A stretch of DNA of 64,000 nucleotides from Scenedesmus sp. ARA3 (lineage: Eukaryota; Chlorophyta; Chlorophyceae; Sphaeropleales; Scenedesmaceae), in NCBI GenBank assembly GCA_004335835.1, contig RWJK01001659.1, forward strand, positions 49,643-113,642, given 5' to 3'. Under the pieces are notes generated by a model. The model had not been told where the DNA came from. It made no database searches and worked only from the letters and a program-made list of their open reading frames with translations. A program made the position numbers and the translations under genes. Every line of letters begins with the position of its first letter. Position 1 is the stretch's first letter. Positions 11,603 to 23,400 of the stretch are shown in pieces.

Positions 11603-12931
11603 CAGCTCCATACATGCTGCCTGCGGGCATGCTCACTGTTGTGGCATTTGTGCACCAGCGCCTGCAGCTGCTGCTGGCTGCCAAATGCGGGGTTGAGGGT
11701 GAAGAGGTCTGCTGGCCAGTAGCCATGATAGCCGGCTGCCCCAACAGCATCACTGCCCTGCAGCAGAGACAATGCAGCATGCAAGCAGGTGTCATAAGCA
11801 GCTGGTTTACAGCAACAGCCGCAGATCTTGCAGCATGACACGCACAAATGAAGTAAAATGCAGCACTGCACCTTACTGATGTAACTCGGTGTGCGCGCTG
11901 CTGTCGGGTGGGAACAGTGACAGCTGACACATGCTGGCGTCAGTGTTGCGTCAGCCAGATGCCTCGTACCGCTGCTGGCAATCATCATGCCTGCATTTGT
12001 ATCCATGCAGACTTCTGCTGCTCTCATCCTAGGTGCTCAATGCTGCATTTGAAAATATTATCAGCTCACCTGCTTAGACACCGGGCTGATCCAGACTGCA
12101 TCAAAGCCCATGTCAGTTATGTAATTCAGCCGCTTTGACAGGCCCTCCCAGGTACCGCCACAGTAGCTGTCGAGGTCGCTGCAGGGCTGCCCCCAGCAGT
12201 CCGAGGGAGCAAAGCGGTCCGTGACAACCTGCATGGATATAAATACAAATGACGAAGTGCATTGTGGCGAGGTTTCAGCTGTTGTAAGTGGTCCAAGAGC
12301 ATGTCGTGCATGCCCTCGCACTGTGAGTACTGTGACAGCAGCTTTTGAAGCAGGGCTGCCCCCAGCAGTCCGAGGGTTCAAAGCGGTCCGTGAACACCTG
12401 CATGGATATAAAAGCAACTGACAATTGGGATGTACTGCGCTTTGAAATGTTGTGGAGGTGTGGATGCTGGTTGCATTGCGCTTGCAAGCCGATTGGCAAG
12501 TGCCACTGGAGGACATGTACATGTGTGCATGCATACACAGATGCGCAGAACAAGGCAGGAAGGCAGGCGCGATGCGCTCTGCTGCTCAGACAAATGTGAA
12601 GCACAGCCGCTACATTGGCTTGATGATAGAAGTGAATGTTTTGTCAGTGCATTACAGGCTTGTGATCTATGTATGCAGCTGTACAGCACAGGCGCTGCGC
12701 TGCATGCCAGGCGACACACCATGGTTGTGTGCCTAATTGCAGGAGACAACAGCCTGCCCCAATGTCTTCCAAGCCTCGTAAGCCGTCAAAACACATCCCA
12801 AAATCAAACACTCGCACCTGGTAGATCGTGCGGGAGCGCCACTCATCAGCTGGGGCTGCGTGGGCAACTGGAGCAAAGCTCGCTGCCGCAAGCGACAGGC
12901 CCAGGAGCAGGCTCAAGACGAATGATCTCAT
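1947..12931 (-). CDS. Alpha-1,3-glucan synthase-like protein (GH13 + GT5 + multi-TM)
   Basis: Exons on the minus strand, 5' to 3': 12818-12931, 12070-12228, 11637-11757, 11100-11204, 10606-10820, 9463-9639, 9148-9213 (weak donor), 8808-8944, 8291-8631, 7374-7541, 6893-6974, 6236-6413, 5565-6038, 5002-5125, 4279-4502, 3673-4028, 3129-3403, one near 2543-2741 (unresolved) and 1947-2234, about 1230 residues. Residues 1-25 form a signal peptide. GH13 follows, with DEWRSRTIYQ, VTDRFAPSDC, YCGGTWEGL, GYHGYWPADLF and MVINHMG, the nucleophile Asp in DGLQLDAAGH, the acid Glu in VGELF and a probable third Asp in AHDSHRL. GT5 follows, with VSPRYAAQI, FVGRLTQQKGVDVI, LVVVGPAGD, SRFEPCGLVD and TGGLGKMPG. 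A serine/alanine-rich linker and about ten hydrophobic segments end the protein. Fungal Ags1/Mok1 have this domain order and export alpha-glucan to the wall, but are about twice as long; here the GT5 N-lobe and part of GH13 are missing. Function in the alga is inferred. Confidence 0.75.
2543..2917 (-). repeat. Three partial copies of a membrane-segment exon
   Basis: Copies encoding a LLDLAMGGRSS core lie at 2543-2639, about 2683-2741 and about 2868-2917, each with an acceptor on its right. Only the first has a good donor (GTAGTT) and the SSILGLAGFVTLPSRK end, but it is 97 nt where 98 would keep frame between the neighbouring exons. Copies 2 and 3 have the in-frame 5' half (VMLGVSALLD, VMLGVPVLLD) but no clear donor. 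Which copy or combination is spliced is not settled. Confidence 0.65.
3673..3860 (-). repeat. Tandem duplication inside a coding exon
   Basis: Two copies of an AYHHM(H/Q)LSCRRQW(P/A)LLQHLR block lie in one open frame. Only the donor after the second copy (AG then GTTGGT) gives the phase needed by the next exon at 3129-3403, so both copies appear to be kept in the protein. Confidence 0.55.
4279..4740 (-). repeat. Exon-edge copies, 4279-4502 exon
   Basis: The 5' end of the exon (FASLWFWLGAKLKPATY) recurs upstream at about 4563-4620 and 4684-4735 as FAPLWFWLGAKLKPATY, each copy running into intron instead of the rest of the exon. Confidence 0.75.
5002..5370 (-). repeat. Exon-edge copies, 5002-5125 exon
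   Basis: The 5' part of the exon (DVLVGSRPLYGLHLQD) recurs at about 5180-5255 (DALVGSRRLRGLHLHE) and 5300-5360 (DVHAGSGLLCKLHLQD), with decreasing similarity. Only 5002-5125 has both splice sites in phase. Confidence 0.75.
6575..6974 (-). repeat. Exon-edge copies, GT5 GGLGKMPG exon
   Basis: The 3' half of exon 6893-6974, its donor and the following intron recur at about 6770-6825 and 6645-6700, with a remnant near 6580-6600. The copies lack the acceptor half of the exon. Confidence 0.75.
6984..7043 (+). repeat. (CAG)n tracts
   Basis: About 60 bp of CAG repeats broken by one GTGG. On the sense strand of the glucan synthase this is a (CTG)n tract just before the CCACCCCCAG acceptor of the 6893-6974 exon. 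Confidence 0.9.
7230..7662 (-). repeat. Exon-edge copies on both sides of the GT5 exon 7374-7541
   Basis: A copy of the 3' part (LLLRATDFCLLPSRFEP) lies downstream at about 7235-7310. A copy of the 5' part (GDPIGSAAAAKLCALQL) lies upstream at about 7604-7662. The complete exon lies between them. Confidence 0.75.
8046..8190 (-). repeat. Partial copy of the GT5 exon 8291-8631
   Basis: The 3' end of the exon with its donor recurs as GALLARHPVLQLVVVGPAG, preceded by a degenerate version of the FVGRLTQQKGVDVI segment (PYNLTQQKCVDVI). It has no usable acceptor in phase. Confidence 0.75.
9463..10040 (-). repeat. Copies of the GH13 catalytic-Glu exon
   Basis: The complete exon is 9463-9639 (FTVGELFLVDN). 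A longer copy at about 9750-9896 keeps the acceptor and reads FTVGKVFLMDN, so the catalytic Glu is Lys; it lacks the donor end. A third, more diverged 5' fragment lies near 9985-10040. Confidence 0.75.
10378..10820 (-). repeat. Copies of the GH13 nucleophile exon
   Basis: The complete exon 10606-10820 reads DGLQLDAAGH. A partial copy at 10378-10507 keeps the 3' half and donor and reads DGLRLDAAGH, with the Arg that is normal for GH13. Splicing the copy in after the full exon would put a stop codon in frame. Confidence 0.75.
11407..11445 (+). repeat. (CTG)n tract
   Basis: About 13 CTG units inside a glucan synthase intron. The sense strand reads CAG and the tract is not at an acceptor, an exception to the usual placement in this window. 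Confidence 0.9.
12070..12400 (-). repeat. Partial copy of the GH13 exon 12070-12228
   Basis: The 5' end of the exon with its acceptor and adjoining intron recurs at about 12345-12394 (VFTDRFEPSDCWGQPC). It lacks the rest of the exon and a donor. Confidence 0.75.
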
Positions 12932-13333
12932 AGACAATACGGTAATATTGTTGTTGGATGCTATTTAGCTTTGTCGAGGCGACGCCCGCGCCTGCCAATG
13001 CTCTCGTGAAATCATCACGGAACACGATCTGGGTGGCTAGTTCAATAAAAGGCTGACTTATTGACAGATCAGGTGTTCCTTCAATATATCGAATGCTTTG
13101 CATCGTGTCAACATATATCTGGCATTGGTGTGCACGTCTCGTCAGAAGAACGCCGGGGTGGTTGTCGCGGTAACAGTCGCAACCGTCGAGGTAACCTGCA
13201 CGCCTTAGTCTCGTGTGCACTAGGAGCAAAATTTAAGGGCAAAGCTACAAAGCTAACCAATGCTTCAAACGATTCTTCGCCTTGTTCCTGCGTCCGAGGT
13301 GACAATGCGAGAGAGGTAATGAGATTGGTAGAA
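12932..13333 (-). promoter_or_regulatory. Presumed upstream region of the glucan synthase gene
   Basis: About 400 bp separate the ATG at 12931 from the likely polyadenylation signal of the upstream TASH3 gene. It should hold the promoter and 5' UTR. No TATA box or initiator can be named with confidence. Confidence 0.35.
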
Positions 13334-13338
13334 TTACA
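13334..13338 (-). terminator. TGTAA polyadenylation signal, TASH3
   Basis: TTACA on the plus strand, about 590 nt past the TASH3 stop at 13930. I found no closer TGTAA. Confidence 0.4.
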
Positions 13339-13782
13339 TGCGGGTCCGGCCGCCATCTGAACAAGGTCAGAGAAACCAGAACCGACTACTTCAATTGATA
13401 TTAAAAATGAATCGAAAACGTGGCACATCCTTGCGCGCCAACTCCTGGTGCATGGAATGCAGGGGAACCTCGATGCACCTATCCTTGGACGTCAATCACA
13501 AGTCACCGTCTGCCCGGCCATCACTGACGATGACCGAGTGCATCAGCGAATACAGAGTATTGGTATGCATTAAAAACCGAGCTGGACTACCAGACTCAGG
13601 CCTGCAGGCCTGCAGTAGCTGCTCCAGGTTATGTATGAAGAAACACCAGCCAGTTACCATTGTTACCAATGTGCGGCCACGTGGCCCGGTGCACGTGCAC
13701 CAGCTGGCTGCAGCCCACCCATCAAAGAGCCAAGGAACATACGCAGTCGTACTGCGCGTCAATTAAGAGAGAACACAGCTGC

Positions 13783-13860
13783 ATCAGAACTGCTCCACAT
13801 CCACGTAGGACCTAGGCACCAGCCCCTGTGCCCCATCGCCGTCCCTGGCCACCTCTCAGG
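13783..13860 (-). repeat. Copy of the last TASH3 exon, with its own stop
   Basis: The 3' end of the terminal SH3 exon is repeated downstream as RDGDGAQGLVPRSYVDVEQF followed by a TGA, within the presumed 3' UTR. Confidence 0.75.
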
Positions 13861-13929
13861 GGACACAAGCGTGCAAGAAAGAAAACAAGCGTGCACGCTG
13901 TCCACTAAAGCCACGAAGGACAGCGGCCC

Positions 13930-16088
13930 TTAGAACTGCTCGACATCCACATAAGAGCTAGGCACCAGCCCCCGCGCTCCATCGCCGTCCCTTGCCACAG
14001 CGTACCAGCCGTCCACCTCGGACTCCACCCACAGCGAGTCACCCACTGCCACGCTGAGCTCGCCCTCGGCTTCGGCATCAAATGCGTACAGCACGCGCAC
14101 CTGCACTCGGCAGCAGCAGCAGCAGTAGCAGCACAAATTGTGAATTCAAAAGCAGCATGTGCATAGCCGCCCACTGCCACGCGGAGCTCGCCCTTGGCCT
14201 CCGCATCAAATGCGCACAGCAGGCGCACCTGCAGCGACACAGCACATGCAAAACATGCAGTGATGTGAAGCTTGAAAAAACAATGGCAGCAGCATCACTT
14301 AACTAACGTGGGCCTGCGCATCGAAAGCGTACAGGACGCCCAGCTACAGCAAAGCACGTGGAAACAAACACAGCATGAACAGCAGCACTAGCAGTAGAAC
14401 CTGTCAGTTGCTGTTGCGCCTTGACTGGCGTCCACGGCATACTGGTACATGCGCCCCACATTGGTGGGCTGGTACTTGTACTCCTCCCTGCTCCAGCCTC
14501 CGATGCAGCATAGCCCCCAGCCGCCTCGCCAGCACCACCACATCACAACAGCAGCTCGGCAGACGACCGTCATTATATCAGTCACTGATTACTGAAACCA
14601 AAAAAAATGCAGTACAGTGCCATACACACCTTGGTAGGCTGGTGCTGGTACTCCTCCCTAGCTCCAGCTTCAGACGCCGCGTAGCCTCCAACAGTCTCGC
14701 CCTGATTACTGAATCCAACCAAACTGCAGTACAATGCCACACACACCTTGGTGGGCTGGTGCTTGTGCTCCTCCCCTGCTCCAGCTTCAGACGCCGCATA
14801 GCCTCCAACAGTCTCGCCAGCACCACCCACAACAACAGCAGCTCACCAGATAAACATCTGCTAGTTACTAGTGATTGGCCAATCGCAGGGGAACATCACG
14901 TGACCAATAACAATGCCATACACACCTTGGTAGGCTGGTACTGATACTCCTCGCCGCCTCCAGCCTCCGATGCTGCATACCCTCCCGCAGTCTCGCCAGC
15001 GCCGCCAGCAGTACTGCCTGCATAGCCCGCCTGCCTATCCCTATCCCTAGGTGTAGCCATAGGAGAGCCTCCAGCAGCAGCAGCAGCAGCAGCAGCGGGG
15101 CCGCCACCCATTGCGTAGCGCCGTGCTGCTTCCAGGCGGTCCTGGCCTGCTGCTGCACGGTCGATCATTTGGCGGCGCATAGCGCGGGCGTCGCCAGACA
15201 ACTGCAGAGCGGTACGGAGAAATGAATGAGCAAAGTCAGCAGTATGTCGTATGCAGCGTCATGGAGCGCTGCTGCATGTTTGATCGATGTTGCAGCGCAT
15301 CGCCAGGAAGTAGCGCACAGCACACAGAGCACACTCGGCAGTCCGAGCAGCATTTAGTTGTGCTTGGCATGAGGCAGTGACTGCACTGCTGCTGTTGCTG
15401 CTGCCGCTGATGTTTCAAACAAGCACAGACCCCTATAGATTTGGCCAGCTAGCCCCCAAACCGGCCCACCTGCAGTGCATCCAGGCTGGCGATCGCCCGC
15501 CAGGGCCTCCCCCAACCGCCTCACCTGAACCTCAAACTGCTTAAAACCCCACAGAAGCCTAGCCCATCCAACCCCAGCGCACCTGCCGCGAGTCCAGGCA
15601 GGCGATGACGCCTGCCATGCTCAATCCACCAAATCCTAGCCCACACCCCACACTGCTTGAAACCTCACAGAACCCTAGCCCAAAACCCTAATTCAAACAC
15701 CCCAGCCCACCTGCAGCGCGTCCAGGCTGGCGATGACGCCTGCCAGGGCATGCTGATTCACTGAGCCCTATCTCAAAACCCAGACTGCTAAAACTTCTGA
15801 GACGTAACCCAAAGGTAACACCCACCTGCAGTGCCTCCAGGCTGGTGATGAAGCCTGCCAGGGCATCCCACAGACACCCCACAAAAGCCCCAGACTGCTG
15901 AAAACCCCACAGAACGCAAGCCCAATAAACCCCAGTCGACCCACCTGCAGTGCATCCAGGCTGGCGATGACACCCGCCAGCGCCTCCTGCAGGTGCAGCG
16001 CCTGCGGCTGGTTGAAGCCGCCAGCCCCGCGCGTGGCCGCCTCCAGTGCCTCAACCTGGCATACATACACAGCAGCAGCAGCAGCAGC

Positions 16089-16125
<37 letters not shown>

Positions 16126-16690
16126 ATGAAAGAACCGCCAGGTGCATACAGCAGCGCGAGGTGCAGCAGCCGCCGGCACCGCGCATAGCTGCCTCCAGCG
16201 CCTCCACCTGCAGCGGGGGAAAGCAACAAACATACACAGTACTTGCGTCAGCAGCAGTAGCGTGTACAGCAGCTGCCAAAGCCGCATGTAGCCGCCTCCA
16301 GCGCTTTCACATGTAGGAGGGCAATTCAATCACACAGCAGCGTAATCAACAGCAAAAACCTCAACATGGCAGCATACGGGTTCAAAAGTCTGTACTACCT
16401 GTAGTAGCAGCAGTAGCACAGACCAGCAGCATTCTGATGCTATCTCATGGTGATTGGAGCAACACGGAAAAACAGCAGAAACTTTGCACAAAGTCAACAC
16501 ACACCAGGCACACGGAGCACAATGCATGTACATCGGTGCTGACAATGGGGGTATTCATCTCGATTCCACTGACCTGCTCCAGCGCCGTGTCCAGCTCCCC
16601 GCCGCGCTGCGCCACCAGCGCCACCATGCGAGCCATGCCAGCAGCATCCACAGGCTCACCAGTGTCTGCTTCCTCAATGCTGCGCCTGCA

Positions 16691-16721
<31 letters not shown>

Positions 16722-16829
16722 AAAGAGGCACAGTCAAGGTGATGGTGTGATCTGCCGTGCCCGCAGCATCCACAGGCTCGCCGCTGTCTGCTTCCTCCAA
16801 CGCTGCGCCTGCAGCAGCAGCAGCAGAGG

Positions 16830-16869
<40 letters not shown>

Positions 16870-17199
16870 TGTTAGCGCCACCATGCGCGCCATGCCCCCA
16901 GCATCCACGGGCGCCCCGCTGTCTGCTTCCTCAACGCTGCGCCTGCAGCAGCAGCAGCAGAGGAAGCAGCAGCAGCACAAAGAGGCACAGTCAAGGTGAT
17001 GGTGTGATCTGCCATGCCCGCAGCATCCACAGGCTCACCACTATCCGCCTCCTCGACGCTGCGCCTGCAGCAGCAGCAGCAGCAGCAGCGGCAGCGGCAG
17101 CAGCAGCAGCAGAAAGATACAGAGTCAAGGTGATGGTGTGATCTGCCATGCCCGCAGCATCCACGGGCTCGCACTATCTGCCTCCTCGATGCTGCGCCT

Positions 17200-17230
<31 letters not shown>

Positions 17231-17312
17231 GCACAGTCAGCGGGGTAAAGTCATTTCAATTGACAGCAGCATCAACAGGCTCCATTGCGTCTGCCTCCTC
17301 AACGCTACGCCT

Positions 17313-17358
<46 letters not shown>

Positions 17359-17464
17359 TGCAGCGTGCTTGGCAGCACCATGCACATGCCCTTTCCCTGT
17401 ACAGTACCCGCTTCCTCAGCACAGCAGCAGCTTGCAATTGGTATGTAGCAACAGCTCCGGCTGG

Positions 17465-17495
<31 letters not shown>

Positions 17496-20400
17496 CACAC
17501 AAAGCTCACCTGTGCCGCACCTGCTGCGGCTGCTGCTGCTGCCGCTGGCGCATGCCGCTGAAGGAGGGGGAGCCAGCACATACACAGCTAGCTACCAAAG
17601 CAACACAACCCACATAAAACTTGGTGCCGCATTTGTCGGTGTGCACAACAAGCAGAAGTTAACAAAGCAACACAGTCCAAAACACCCTGCAACCACTAGT
17701 CGACTGTCAGCAACAGCTAGCAACAGCAGCCGCCAAAGCTCACCTGTGTCACTCTCGCTGCTACCGCTGGCACATGCCGCTGAAGGAGGAGGAGGCCTCA
17801 CATAGACAAGGGCAATCGCTGAATGCCACATTTGTCGCTGTGCACAAGAAGCAGAAGCTCCCAAAGCAACACAATCCAAATAATCCTGATACCACAAGTA
17901 GACTGCCAGCTGCTGCCAGCAGCAGCCGCCGCACGAAGCTCACCTGTGCCGCTGACTCTGCTGCCGCTGGCGCATGCCGCTGAAGGATGAGGAGGTGTCG
18001 CTGTCTGCGGTGCTGCGGCGCGTGCGCAGCCGCATGCTGGACCTGCAGCAGCAGCAGCAGCAGCAGCCGTGATCTGAGTTTGCCAAGCAGTAAGTGAAAG
18101 GCTTGATGCTTCGGCCCCGTGGCTGTACTATGGAGCCACATGACTGCCGTCGCTACAGCAAGCTGCTGCGAGGCATGCAGTGCTCACAGTGCTGGCAAGC
18201 TATTATGCGTGGAACGCCCGAGCGCGGGACCAGCACTGCCCCTGTCTTGTAACTTGAGCGCACTCCTGCCACGTTGACCCCTGCCCCCTGTTGCCGCCCT
18301 ACACATGCAGCAAATTTTCAAATAGCCCTTGAACATGCACACACAAGCGACAAACCTGAGTGCAAAAGCACATGTAGTTTGAGGTTATCTCCTACCTTGC
18401 AAGGAAGCTGTTGAGGTCATCCTGGCCGCCTGCCGCGCCTGCTGCGCTGCTGCCGCCAAGCTGAGTGCGTCACTGTCATCCTCCTCATCCTCCGCCACTG
18501 CCACCACCTTCTTACCTTACCGGGAAAGCTGTGCAAGCTGCCCTGACTGCAGCTGGCACTGTTGCAAGCTGTCAGGACGCTTCAACCCAACACATCAGCA
18601 ACAAATGAATGCAAAGCAGCACGCCCAGCAACTGTCTGCACCCACCGTGCCAGGAAGCTGTTGAGGTCATCCTGGCCGCCTGCTGCGCCCGCTGCGCTGC
18701 TGCCGCCTCCCGCCAGGCTGAGTGCATCACTGTCATCCTCCTCATCCTCTGCCACTTGCACATAGCTCTTGGGCACTAGGCCTCGGCTGCCATCGCGCTT
18801 GATGACCTGGCATGCAGCAGAACCAACAGCAACAGTGACAGTGCCAGTGGTTTTACAAGGGTGACTTCAGCAGTGACTCATCCTCTGCGGCTTGCACATA
18901 GCTTATTGGGCACCAACCCTCTGCTGCCATCACGCTTGATGACCTACAGATGACGTACAGACGTTTCAGTCGCAGTGTTAGTAACAGTGTTGATAACATC
19001 AAGATGACATCGGCAGCAACAATGCCACGCAGCTGTTGGGCACCAGGCCATGGCCCCTGCCGCCAACCAGCCGCCGCAGAAAGGATCAAAAGAATAACAA
19101 AAAGAAAGAGAAAGCACAGGGAAATTTTTCACCAATCTTCCCACAACAGCGCCCACCTGCAGCCATCCTCCCACTTCGTAGGCCACCTCCAGCGACTCGC
19201 CCCTCACGACTGCCACCTCGTCCTCTTCCTCAGCAGCAAAGTCGTACAGCACCAAGCCACGCCGCGTGACGATGTCGCTGTCATCGTCGCTGGCAGCACC
19301 TGCAGCAGCAGTGACAGGACATTAGGTAAGAGCCAGCAGATCTATTGCAGCTGCAGAGGCTTACAGCACCAGGCCCCGCCGCGTGACGATGTCGCTGTCA
19401 TCGTCGCTGGCAGCACCTGCAGCAGCAAGCAGGGGACAATGACCTGTCACAGACAGCACTCAGTGACGGTGTGCACCTGCATGTGGGAGTCCTGTATCTG
19501 TTCTCCGGTACAGGCTGCGCCTGCGGCAGCATGGTCAGCACTGGCAGCGCTCCCAACCAAAGAAGAAAGGCAAAAAATGGCCGGACTGACGAGTTAACCC
19601 CAGCCCTCACCTGCATAGTGATCATCGTCATAGTCAACCTGGCTGACAGAGTCATTGGGGTAGGGCTCCTCACACTCCGGCGGCTGCGCTGGGCATTTAA
19701 TCGCACACCAGTGTCGAATCCACGCTCTCTTTGCTGCTGTCAAGGACCGCTCAAGCTCACAGCACTGGCCAACACCAAACACGACAGGACCTCCCAAAGC
19801 ACACACAACAACATACAATAAGGCAGAAGCGTGGAGCAACACAAGTAACATAAGCCTCACCTGCGTAGTGGTCATCGTCATAGTCGATCTGGCTGACAGA
19901 GTCATCCGGGTAGGGCTCCTCGCTCTCCGGCGGCTGTGCTGCTGGATCATATTTACACCAGTGCTGAACACATGCTTTCTTTGCTGATGTCAAGGACCGT
20001 TAACGCTCACAGCGCTGGCCAACGGCACCACACGCAGCAATATGCTCTCCCAGGGCACAGACAACAACATAGACCATGGCTGAAGGTTTGAAGTACCAAC
20101 ACAAGCCTCACCGGCGTAGTGATCATCGTCATAGTCGATCTGGCTGACTGAGTCATCCGGGTAGGGCTCCTCACTCTCCGGCGGCTGCGCTGCTGGGTCA
20201 TAATCGTAGCCCTGCAGCTGCTGCAGCAGCCTGTTGCTGCGCTCCTCGCTCGGCGGCTGCTGCTGCTGCTGCTGCTGCTGTTCGTCAGCCCTGCAAGCAA
20301 CAGGGGGCACAGCAGGCGGTAGGCACAGTTGCATGATGTTGTTGCACATCTTGGTGCAGGTTGATAGCGGATGACTGCAGCTGCAAGTTGCCGCAGGTTG

Positions 20401-23400
20401 CTGCAGGGGGCAATGCAGTAAGCAAAAACCATGCAACAGCCAGCAGCGCAGAACAATAGAGCATCTGCCCAGAGCCTAAGGATGTGCTATTAGTGGGTAG
20501 GGAGCTGCTGTGCGCTCGTGCTCATACCTTGGACTGCCTGCCTTACTGCGTGGTGGTGTGGCCTGCTGCTGCTGTTCCTGCTCCTCCGTGCCAGCTGCTG
20601 CGGCTGCTGCTGCCTGCTGCTCCTGCTTCTTCTTCTTCTTCCGCTCCTCCTCAGCCTCTGCAGGGGCACACACAAAACACAACGGTATGATATGTTGATT
20701 TTAATTACCAACCATTTATGTCATGATAAGCACCAGACACCCCGCGTGACAAAGAAGAGCAGTCATCATGTGTCTCATCCATGTGCAGGCGATCAGCTGC
20801 ACAGTGGACCACCCTGCACCGTCACCACCCAGGGACAGGCGCCAAGCACGCATTACATAGGCATATCCGGCACCTACTGTCCATGCCATTGATAAACACC
20901 TGGGCAGCCCGTTCCCTGCCGCCACAGTGCAGGCGAAACATCAAACTTTTGATGCTGCAAAGCCCCACACTCACCATCTACGCCAGTGATGAGCTCCTTG
21001 GCAGCGTTGTCCAGCGGCCAAAACACACCGGGCGGCACAAAGCACAGTCGCTCGCTGATGGCAGATACCTTACCAAGCAGAGCAACCCATGTGGTGAAGC
21101 GCTGATGGCAGATACCTTACCAAGCAGAGCAACCCATGTGGTGAAGTGACCCATGCGCAAGCTGACAATAACCTGCACGATGGCCCACCCTGTATTGTTC
21201 CAATTGCTTTATATGACCCACAGAAGCACCAAGTACTAAGCCACAAACACAGATCCAGCCCTTGAGCTCACCATCTACGCCAATGATGAGCTCCTTAGCA
21301 GCGTTGCCCAGCGGCCAAAACACACCGGCCGGCACAAAGCACACTCGCTCGCTGATGGCAGCCGCCAGCGCTGCATTGCGCTGCTCCAGGCTTCGCAGCA
21401 GCTTTTTTGGCCATGCGCTGCGGCTTGGGCCGTAGCGCGACAGCAGCTGCTCCACAACCAGCTCGCCTGCAGAGCGTTGTAACAGTGGTTTGTAACAGCG
21501 TTATAACAGTGTTAGGAGGACACTGCACAGGGTTGAGCAGCAGCTGTTTGGGCCATGCGGAGGCTGGGGCCGTAGGGCGACAGCAGCTGCTCCACAACCA
21601 GATGGCCTGCAGAGTGTTGTAACAGCGGTTTGTAACCATGTTACAACAGTGTTTGAAGGAGGACATTGAGCAAGGTTGAGCAGCAGCTTTTTGGGCCATG
21701 CGGAGCGGCTGGGGCCGTAGCGCGACAGCAGCTGCTCCACAACCAGCTCGCCTGCATAGTGTTACAGTGTTACAGAAAGTGTGATAACACCTGTTACAAC
21801 CAGCTGCGTCGCATAATCTCTGCGCATCCCAGGGTTAGTGGCATGTAATGTCCATATGGTGTACACCTCCCAAACCGCTGACATTTGGAAGCGTACGGGG
21901 TTTGAACATAGCGATAACAACAGCAGATCCACTTTGGCCTTGTGCATTGCTGTACCTCTCACCTGCATATATGTGATCCAGCACTTCTAGCGCCGGCCCA
22001 GCAACAGCAGCAACGCCCAGAGGGTCAGCACTAGCACCCTCCGCCACTGCTGCAGCAGCAGCCGCCGATGCAGCAGCAGCCTGGCTGCTGTTGCTGCTGC
22101 CCACCGCGGCCGCGTGGCCGCCCCTGCTGCTGCTGCGCGCGCGGTGTGCGATGCTGCCGCCGGCTGCTGTTGCGAGGATGCTGTAGCACTGCACGCGGAA
22201 GGGCTCGCCGGAACGCACCGCAATCTTGGCCAGTGCCTGCAGGGCAAGGACAACAAGTAACCTAATGTTGCAAGACAGGATCAAAAATACAATCTATTGC
22301 ACACCACTGCACGCGGAAGGGCTTGCCGGAGCGCACCGCAATCCTGGCTAGCGCCTGAAGCGTGTTGAAGATGCAACCCCAGAATGCAGTGTGCGACGAA
22401 AGGGGTCCAAGTATTGGCTCACTCAGGCACCGCATGTGCTGACACAGCCGCAGCTTCACCGCACACTACTGGTGCATAAACAGCAGCCAGATCCGGCTGC
22501 ACACGTTTTGTAGAAGGAGAAGCACACAACATGAAACATGTATGTGTGCTGCTGGCAGCCCACCTGTGCTGCAGCCAGCCGCACTTCCCACAGCCCCGCC
22601 ACCAGCACCCTTTGTAGCCGTGCTATGAGCAGGCACAGCACAGGGTTGAGCGCCATGGCAGCAGCCGCAAGCTGCTGCTGGTCAGCGCCGTCTGCTGCCT
22701 CTAGCTGAGTCACCAGCTGCTGCGGCAGCGGCTTGGGTGCCCAGGCATACTCGCCCGTGCCAAAGTTGGCGTTCTCCCCAAGCCACCAGGCCGCAGACCT
22801 GCGGGTATACACGGGGCACAACACACAAGTCAAGGTGAAACAGCCATGCGGCAGTGGCTTGGGTGCCCAAGCATACTCGCCGGTACCAAAGTTGGCGTTT
22901 TCTTTGAGCCACCAGGCCGCCGACCTGTGCGGCATAGCACACAGTTCAAACAAGGCAAACAGGCATGCGGCAGTGGCTTGGGTGCCCAGGCATACTCGCC
23001 GGTGCCAAAGTTGGCGTTCTCTCCGAGCCACCAGGCCGCCCACCTGCGCACACATCACAATATTCACAAAGGTGCAACAGTCAAGCAACATAAAGGTCAA
23101 ACTGCGATGCAACAGCCATGCCAGCGCCAAAGTTGGCATTTCCTCCATGCGGCCAGGCCGCCGACCTGCAGCGCAAATGCAAAAAGGTCAAACAGCAATG
23201 CGGCAGCGGCTTGGGTGCCCAGGCATACTCGCCGGTGCCAAAGTTGGCGTTCTCTCCAAGCCACCAGGCCGCCAACCTGCGGGGCACAACAAACAACGAA
23301 CAAGTTAGAGCATCAAGTAAGCCAGCCATGCAGCTGCAGTCGGGAGGTTCATGTCTCTCCGGTGCTCTGCGCCACGTTACACGCGCCGAACAATGGGCAA

